This document shows positions 59,077-64,000 of a stretch of 64,000 bases of DNA, one piece after another. Made by a program: the position numbers and the translations under genes. The notes below the pieces were generated by a model. It did no database searches, was not told where the DNA came from, and saw only the letters and a list, made by a program, of their open reading frames with translations. Location of the stretch: assembly GCA_903881085.1 (NCBI GenBank), contig CAIRSA010000506.1:1-64000 (forward strand). Direction: 5' to 3'. The DNA comes from an uncultured Acidobacteriia bacterium. Its GTDB lineage: Bacteria; Acidobacteriota; Terriglobia; Bryobacterales; Bryobacteraceae. Each line of letters starts with the position of its first letter. The stretch's first letter is position 1.

Positions 59077-59799
59077 CGCAGCGCGGGCACGCGAAATAGC
59101 CCGCACGGCACCGGCATCCAACGGACCGGAGCGCGTCTCCCGAATAGCCCATGCGCGCGTAAAAAACTGGTGGTTTACCCGCTCCAGATAGGCAGCAGCT
59201 GCCTCAGCCTCAGTCATCAGTCCACGCGCGCAGGCATTCATGAGCCGCGCACAGAGTGTGCCACTGGAGGCGGTAGCAAAGTGCGCACGGCATACCGCGC
59301 CTGGCAACGTTGACGCCGCTTCTTCAAGAAGAAAGTATCCTGCCCCGGCAGCAGCATCATGATGGCGCCAGTTCATATCGAGCCCCCCCTTTGCCATTGG
59401 ACCGCCGGCAACTGAAAATTCCGCCGGAGTCGAGGTTTGGGTCCAAGCTTCATGAAACGACGCCAGTTCCCAGTCCTCCCCTCCACGGCAAAGATCCAGC
59501 GCCTCCACAAGCCATGCTCGCCGGCCAGTAGCATCCAACGTCCAACGGGCGAGAAACAGTTCGCTTCCGTCGGTGACTCCAATGAGGCGAAAGCCGTCCT
59601 TTAAGGCAAAGGATGGTTCCGTGTCCAGCATGATCACGCCAGCCGCGGCAGCCGCCTTCGCCAGCGCTTCGTTATCGCCCGCGTCGGCGCCAAAAGCTTC
59701 GCATTCCAAAACCGCGGCCGATAATCCGGCTGCGCGCGCCGCCATCGCGGCACTGAGACCTTCGCGGCCCGCTCCCAGAATCAAGACATCCGTGCGCAT
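59065..59799 (-). CDS. FAD-binding protein with degenerate catalytic region
   Basis: 244 residues from the ATG at 59799, which has AGAAGGAG five bases upstream; a longer frame to 59889 is less likely. The N-terminus MRTDVLILGAGREGLSAAM is a Rossmann dinucleotide fold with GxGxxG (GAGREG). The C-terminal half (HHDAAAGAGYFLLEEAAS, FATASSGTLCARLMNAC) aligns by eye to the second FAD-binding stretch of flavin-dependent halogenases and monooxygenases, where the usual GDAA..DP...GQG is worn down (DAA retained, the GQG turn lost). It is much shorter than those enzymes (about 500 residues). I infer a reduced or decayed flavoprotein. Convergent with the small 55-residue frame. Confidence 0.65.
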   Translation of the reverse strand: MRTDVLILGAGREGLSAAMAARAAGLSAAVLECEAFGADAGDNEALAKAAAAAGVIMLDTEPSFALKDGFRLIGVTDGSELFLARWTLDATGRRAWLVEALDLCRGGEDWELASFHEAWTQTSTPAEFSVAGGPMAKGGLDMNWRHHDAAAGAGYFLLEEAASTLPGAVCRAHFATASSGTLCARLMNACARGLMTEAEAAAAYLERVNHQFFTRAWAIRETRSGPLDAGAVRAISRARAASEC

Positions 59800-59998
59800 T
59801 GCGGCTCCTTCTGTGAACTTGACGACACAGACCAGGTACGAATACCCAATTCCGTGCTTCCCTTCACAACCTGAAACCTGATTTGCCATGTACGTACCAA
59901 TTGCCGCAAGGCCCGCGCCGGCGGTTTTGAGGTTGGCACAGTCGAGGTTGATTGATGATTCATGCGCATGTCAGTTACAAACATTGTGAAGTCATAAT

Positions 59999-60013
59999 GG
60001 TAAACGTTTCACC
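59999..60013. promoter_or_regulatory. LacI-type palindrome upstream of flavoprotein and nrdA
   Basis: GGTAAACGTTTCACC has the core AAACGTTT and nearly symmetric flanks. It sits in the 525-base gap between the divergent flavoprotein and nrdA genes, with about 200 bases to the flavoprotein start. The same core occurs at 2163-2170. Weak on its own. Confidence 0.2.
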
Positions 60014-60113
60014 TAAGCAGTTGGATTCAAATATTTTTTAACAAAGGGGGTTTCCGGCAACCCACTGATTTGAGAAGTCATCCGCGCCTCCCCTTACGTC
60101 TAGTACCCCGAAA

Positions 60114-60160
60114 CCACAATTAGTAGTTGACACATGGCTGTAATACACCGTATATTGAGA
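60114..60160 (+). promoter_or_regulatory. nrdAB promoter with paired NrdR boxes
   Basis: A -35 box TTGACA (60127-60132) and TATATT (60151-60156, 18-base spacer) form a promoter; transcription would begin near 60163. Two NrdR-box-like sites flank and overlap it: CCACAATTAGTAGTTG (60114-60129) and ACACCGTATATTGAGA (60145-60160, 12 of 16 matches to the consensus). Their centres are 31 bases apart, the spacing known for NrdR pairs. A leader of about 160 bases precedes nrdA. No nrdR gene is in the window. Confidence 0.65.
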
Positions 60161-60324
60161 TTGCTAACGGTCTACTGTTGAAGTTGCGCGGGGGAAGTTT
60201 GTGAGCAACGGTCTCTTCTCCAGCAGACAGGGCAGAATGTAAACAATACAAATCCTGGACCGCCAAGTCTGGGTAAACAATCGCCAGCCATGCGGGGATG
60301 TGCTGGAAGGGGAGGAGCGCGTCA

Positions 60325-62694
60325 GTGAACACAACCGCCGAGTTATTTCCAGGAGTCCACGCCGAAACACCGCCAACCAGCATGCGCGTGAAGAAGAGGA
60401 ACGGATCGCTTGAATCCGTCTCCGTCGACAAAATCATCCGGGCCGTACAGCGCTGCTCAGTTGGTCTGACCAGTGTGGACCCGATGCGCGTCGCCATAAA
60501 AACCATCGGTGGTCTCTACGACGGTTCCAGTACCAAGGAACTCGATTCGCTCTCCATTCAAACCGCAGCCTCATTGATTTCAGAAGAGCCGGAGTATTCC
60601 CGTCTTGCCGCCCGGCTGCTCACTCGCTTCATCGAAAAAGAAGTCCAGAACCAGAATATCTTTTCGTTCTCGCAGTCAATCGAAGCGGGCTTTCAGGCTG
60701 GTTTGATCTCCGAGGAGACGGCCGGCTTCGTGCGCACCAATGCGCGCAAACTGAACAGCGCGATCGACGATCTGATGTCTGACCGTTTCGAGTTCTTCGG
60801 CATCCGCACCGTATACGACCGGTATCTTCTGAAGAACCCCACTACGCGCGAGGTTATCGAATCCCCGCAGTATTTCTTTCTGCGTGTGGCGTGTGGGCTT
60901 TCCAATAGTGCAGCCGAAGCGATTGGCTTCTATCCGCTGCTGGCGGCGCTGGAATACCTGCCCAGTTCGCCCACGCTGTTTAACTCCGGCACCAGCCATT
61001 CGCAGATGTCGTCCTGTTTCCTGCTGGATTCCCCGCTGGACAGCTTGGAATCGATCTACGACCGCTACAAAGACGTGGCTCTTTTGTCGAAATTCTCGGG
61101 TGGCATTGGTCTGGCGTATCATCGCATTCGCTCGCGCGGATCGCTGATTCGCGCAACCAACGGCAAGTCCAATGGCATAGTGCCGTGGTTGAAGACGCTC
61201 GACTCCTCGGTCTCCGCCGTCAATCAGGGCGGCAAACGCAAAGGCGCCGCCTGCGTGTATCTGGAGCCATGGCATGCCGACATCGAAGACTTCATGGAGC
61301 TGCGCGACAACACTGGCGACGAAGCCCGCCGCACGTACAATTTGAACCTGGCGCATTGGGTGCCCGATCTGTTTATGGAGCGTGTGGAAACAGATGGCAT
61401 GTGGTCGCTGTTCGATCCGGCCAAAGTGACACACTTCCCTGACCTGTACGGCACCGAATTCCGTGCGGCGTATCTGGCCGCGGAAGAGGCGAAGCTGTTT
61501 GAGCGGCAGGTCAAGGCGCGTGATCTGTATTCGCGCATGATGCGTACTCTGGCTGAGACAGGGAACGGCTGGATGACCTTCAAAGACGCGTGCAACCGTA
61601 AGTCAAATCAGACCGGCTTGCCGCAGAACGTGGTGCACCTTTCCAACTTATGCACCGAGATCACGGAAGTTACTTCCATCGATGAGACGGCGGTGTGTAA
61701 CTTAGGGTCCATCAACCTGGCGCGCCACGTCACCGATGGCGCCTTCGATTTTGAAAAACTCGCCGCAACCGTGCGCCGTGCTGTACCGTTCCTGGACCGC
61801 GTCATCGACATCAATTTTTATCCCACGCCTACCGCGAAGGTTTCGAATGCCCGTTGGCGTCCCGTTGGACTTGGCCTAATGGGCTTGCAGGATGTATTTT
61901 TTCAATTGAAGCTGGCGTTTGATTGCGAGGCCGCGCGGGCAATTTCCAAGCGCATTCAAGAAGAGATTTATTTCCACGCACTGACCGCCTCGTGCGATCT
62001 GGCCGACGCCTTTGGCACGCATCCTTCATTCAACGAAACGCGCGCCGCCAAAGGCGATCTGCAGTTCGATGCATGGGGTGTGGTGCCTGCCGATACGGCT
62101 CGCTGGGATGCACTGCGCGAACGCATCAAGAAGACCGGCCTGCGCAATTCCCTGCTCATCGCCATCGCCCCCACGGCAACCATTGCCTCGATCGCCGGCT
62201 GTTATGAGTGCATTGAGCCTCAAATTTCCAACCTTTTCAAGCGCGAGACGTTGTCCGGCGACTTCATCCAGGTGAACCGTTATCTGGCGTCGAATTTGAG
62301 AGATCTTGGGCTGTGGACCGACGACACGCGCAACCGCCTGAAAATGTCCGAGGGCTCGGTGCAAGGCATCGCCGAAATCCCCGCCGAATTACGTGAAATC
62401 TATCGCACCGTATGGGAGATTCCCATGCGCTCGCTGGTGGATATGGCGGCCGATCGCGGCGCGTTCATTGACCAGAGCCAATCGCTCAACTTATTCATGG
62501 AAAGCCCAAACATCGGAAAGTTATCGTCGATGTACATGTATGCCTGGAAAAAAGGATTGAAAACGACTTACTATTTGCGTTCGCGGCCGGCCTCGAAGAT
62601 CTCGAAGGCCACAGTGCCGGTGTCCAGTGAGGCCAATGTGAAGGCGGTCGCCTGCTCATTGGAAAACCCGGAATCGTGCGAGGCTTGCCAGTAA
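60325..62694 (+). CDS. nrdA: class I ribonucleotide reductase alpha subunit
   Basis: 789 residues from a GTG preceded by GGAGG nine bases upstream; an ATG at 60298 adds nine residues without a ribosome site. An ATP-cone allosteric domain (about 19-100; VKKRNGSLESVSVDKIIRAV) is followed by the catalytic barrel. Conserved cysteines are seen in the SSCFLLDS (first redox Cys), NLCTEITE (loop with Asn/Cys/Glu) and AVCNLGS contexts, and PTATIASIAGCYECIEPQ is the substrate-side loop. The C-terminus ends ESCEACQ, a CxxC redox tail. It reduces ribonucleoside diphosphates with the beta subunit encoded next, whose start overlaps the stop (TAATG). Activity should be regulated through the cone and by NrdR. 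Confidence 0.94.
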   Translation: MNTTAELFPGVHAETPPTSMRVKKRNGSLESVSVDKIIRAVQRCSVGLTSVDPMRVAIKTIGGLYDGSSTKELDSLSIQTAASLISEEPEYSRLAARLLTRFIEKEVQNQNIFSFSQSIEAGFQAGLISEETAGFVRTNARKLNSAIDDLMSDRFEFFGIRTVYDRYLLKNPTTREVIESPQYFFLRVACGLSNSAAEAIGFYPLLAALEYLPSSPTLFNSGTSHSQMSSCFLLDSPLDSLESIYDRYKDVALLSKFSGGIGLAYHRIRSRGSLIRATNGKSNGIVPWLKTLDSSVSAVNQGGKRKGAACVYLEPWHADIEDFMELRDNTGDEARRTYNLNLAHWVPDLFMERVETDGMWSLFDPAKVTHFPDLYGTEFRAAYLAAEEAKLFERQVKARDLYSRMMRTLAETGNGWMTFKDACNRKSNQTGLPQNVVHLSNLCTEITEVTSIDETAVCNLGSINLARHVTDGAFDFEKLAATVRRAVPFLDRVIDINFYPTPTAKVSNARWRPVGLGLMGLQDVFFQLKLAFDCEAARAISKRIQEEIYFHALTASCDLADAFGTHPSFNETRAAKGDLQFDAWGVVPADTARWDALRERIKKTGLRNSLLIAIAPTATIASIAGCYECIEPQISNLFKRETLSGDFIQVNRYLASNLRDLGLWTDDTRNRLKMSEGSVQGIAEIPAELREIYRTVWEIPMRSLVDMAADRGAFIDQSQSLNLFMESPNIGKLSSMYMYAWKKGLKTTYYLRSRPASKISKATVPVSSEANVKAVACSLENPESCEACQ

Positions 62695-63692
62695 TGATTC
62701 TCGATCCTGGTTTCAATCTGACGTTGCGTCCAATTAAGTATCCGGTGTTTTTTGAGATGTACAAGACCGCCATTAAGAACACCTGGACGGTGGAAGAGGT
62801 GGATTTTTCCACCGATGTGACCGATTTGCGGTCGAAGATGAAGCCTTCGGAGCAGCATCTGATCAAGCGACTGGTGGCCTTTTTCGCAACCGGCGATAGC
62901 ATCGTCGGCAACAACCTGGTTCTCAACTTATATAAGCATGTGAACTCGCCCGAAGCGCGGATGTATCTCTCGCGGCAGCTATACGAAGAGGCGCTGCATG
63001 TGCAGTTCTATCTTACGCTGCTCGATACTTATGTGACCGATCCGCAGGAGCGCGCCGAAGCCTTCGACGCCGTTGAGAACATCCCGTCCATTCAGAAAAA
63101 AGCCCAGTTCTGCTTCAAGTGGATCGATTCGATTCAGAATCTGAATGAGATCCGCACGGACGACCAGATGCGCTCGTTCCTGTTGAATCTGGTCTGTTTC
63201 GCCTCGTGTATTGAAGGATTGTTCTTCTTTGCCGCTTTTGCCTATGTTTATTACCTGCGTTCGCGCGGCCTCTTGCAGGGACTGGCGGCTGGCACCAGTT
63301 GGGTCTTCCGCGACGAAAGCGCACATATTGAGTTCGCCTTGGAAGTGATCGAAACGGTGCGTCGCGAGCGTCCGCAGTTGTTCGACGAGAGTTTCGCCCA
63401 GAACGTGACGGAGATGCTGCGCGAAGCGGTCGAGTGCGAGATGACCTTCGCAGAGGACACGCTAAGCCTGGGTATTAGCGGTCTGTCCATTGTCCACATG
63501 CGCGAGTACCTCCAGTATGTTGCCGACCGGCGGCTGGAAGCGCTGCAGTTGAATCCGGTGTTTGGATCGCGCAATCCGTTCGACTTCATGGAACTGCAGG
63601 ACGTGCAGGAACTGACGAACTTCTTCGAGCGGCGCGTGTCTGCGTATCAAACCGGGATTACCGGCGACGTGGCGTTTTCGGAAGAGTTTTAG
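62694..63692 (+). CDS. nrdB: class I ribonucleotide reductase beta subunit
   Basis: 332 residues, starting at the ATG that overlaps the nrdA stop. The ferritin-like helices carry the di-metal ligands: D68 (GDSIVG), E99 and H102 in YEEALHVQFY, and later E in IEGLFFF, plus E and H in RDESAHIEF. Tyr106 sits seven residues after E99, where the tyrosyl radical forms in class Ia/Ib enzymes, so this is not a radical-lacking class Ic type. The C-terminal tail ends DVAFSEEF, used to dock the alpha subunit. It generates the radical needed for dNTP synthesis. The gene is the last of the nrd operon; no terminator stands out after it. Confidence 0.94.
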   Translation: MILDPGFNLTLRPIKYPVFFEMYKTAIKNTWTVEEVDFSTDVTDLRSKMKPSEQHLIKRLVAFFATGDSIVGNNLVLNLYKHVNSPEARMYLSRQLYEEALHVQFYLTLLDTYVTDPQERAEAFDAVENIPSIQKKAQFCFKWIDSIQNLNEIRTDDQMRSFLLNLVCFASCIEGLFFFAAFAYVYYLRSRGLLQGLAAGTSWVFRDESAHIEFALEVIETVRRERPQLFDESFAQNVTEMLREAVECEMTFAEDTLSLGISGLSIVHMREYLQYVADRRLEALQLNPVFGSRNPFDFMELQDVQELTNFFERRVSAYQTGITGDVAFSEEF

Positions 63693-64000
63693 AGGTCTAA
63701 GTTTCGATTCGAGCGAATGCCTTTGAGCTCATCCGAAAAGCCAGGGCACGCGATGCCGCAATTCCACGCAAGTCAGAAATATTCCGCTAAACCTGACAAT
63801 CGCGCTCGGATTGAATCTTTACTGGTAAAGACCACTGCATCGTCCATTCGCCAAAGGCTCTCAAGTTACAGTGAATGTCTTGATATTTCCGTGCTTCAGC
63901 TAGCGCGACCCGGTCGCAAATGATGCCTCTCCAATTGACGGGCTTCAATCTTATCCGGAACGACCCAAAACGGCGAAGCATTTTCCAATCCGTAAATGAG
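63693..64000. other. 308-base tail with no supported gene
   Basis: I see no convincing gene, hairpin terminator or repeat. On the minus strand two frames stay open to the window edge; one of them, ending at 63896, reads like a protein C-terminus (ENASPFWVVPDKIEARQ), but the edge cuts it off, so it cannot be called. Confidence 0.4.

Noticed and set aside
58909-59799. Ribosomal peptide cluster made of the small gene and the flavoprotein
   Set aside because: The genes are convergent, the small protein has no leader/core layout, and no protease, transporter or cyclase is next to it.
59999-60013. CcpA cre site
   Set aside because: The core fits LacI-family sites generally, but the outer bases do not match the cre consensus, and CcpA is not expected in this group.
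60298-60324. ATG at 60298 as the nrdA start
   Set aside because: No ribosome site; the GTG at 60325 has GGAGG at a normal distance, and the extra nine residues have no family support.
1-64000. CRISPR array, tRNA, rRNA, IS element or prophage
   Set aside because: No regularly spaced direct repeats, cloverleaf, rRNA core sequence, transposase or integrase was seen on either strand.

Overview
The window looks like chromosome from an acidobacterium, most likely of the Bryobacterales/Solibacter type. No 16S gene is present, so this rests on gene content. The content includes three very large Oar-like TonB-dependent receptors with N-terminal carboxypeptidase-regulatory domains, DUF1501/DUF1800 and planctomycete-type cytochrome (DUF1549/DUF1553) export proteins, a sulfatase, a pectate-lyase-like protein, multihaem cytochromes and many secreted beta-rich proteins. 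Base composition is moderately GC-rich and even throughout. I see no tRNA, rRNA, CRISPR array, integrase or transposase.

Layout. 1-6396 is a divergent electron-transfer locus. Leftward it holds a broken small c-type cytochrome, an NHL beta-propeller and a five-CxxCH cytochrome. Rightward it holds a 23-CxxCH cytochrome built from tandem three-haem repeats, a b-type membrane cytochrome and a membrane-anchored ferredoxin/flavoprotein. 6662-9757 is a leftward DUF1501-DUF1800-membrane protein operon, followed by the remains of a DUF1801 gene. 10075-14336 holds a YfhO-like membrane protein, a pectate-lyase-like secreted protein and a GlcG-like protein. 14340-16886 is a housekeeping operon (ribosomal protein S1, HU, HIT hydrolase) with a recognisable promoter next to a G-rich tract. 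17067-19423 holds a PepSY-like protein and a B12-binding radical SAM enzyme.

19425-31880 carries two TonB receptors, a PI-PLC/GDPD-like phosphodiesterase and a DUF1501/DUF1553 pair, probably for uptake and surface processing of organic matter. 32045-35560 is a SWIM zinc-finger/SNF2 helicase pair. 35703-41740 has a small coiled-coil protein, a HAD phosphatase, a Tat-exported sulfatase and a third TonB receptor. 41808-48325 has a Tat-exported PLP aminotransferase, a secreted cyclase, an unrecognised two-gene unit and a GH13 enzyme. 48476-53275 encodes one 1599-residue surface protein.

53333-58893 is envelope-related: pgsA, a RodZ-like protein, a glycosyltransferase, two methyltransferases, a glutaminyl-cyclase-like M28 enzyme and a cupin. 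58909-59799 is a small orphan gene and a degenerate flavoprotein. 60114-63692 is the class I ribonucleotide reductase operon nrdAB with paired NrdR-type boxes over its promoter.

Most worth following: the triheme-repeat cytochrome locus, the unrecognised gene pair at 44070-46135, the methyltransferase that seems to start at an AUA codon, start codons placed six or seven bases after a -10 box (leaderless mRNAs), and the two gene remnants.
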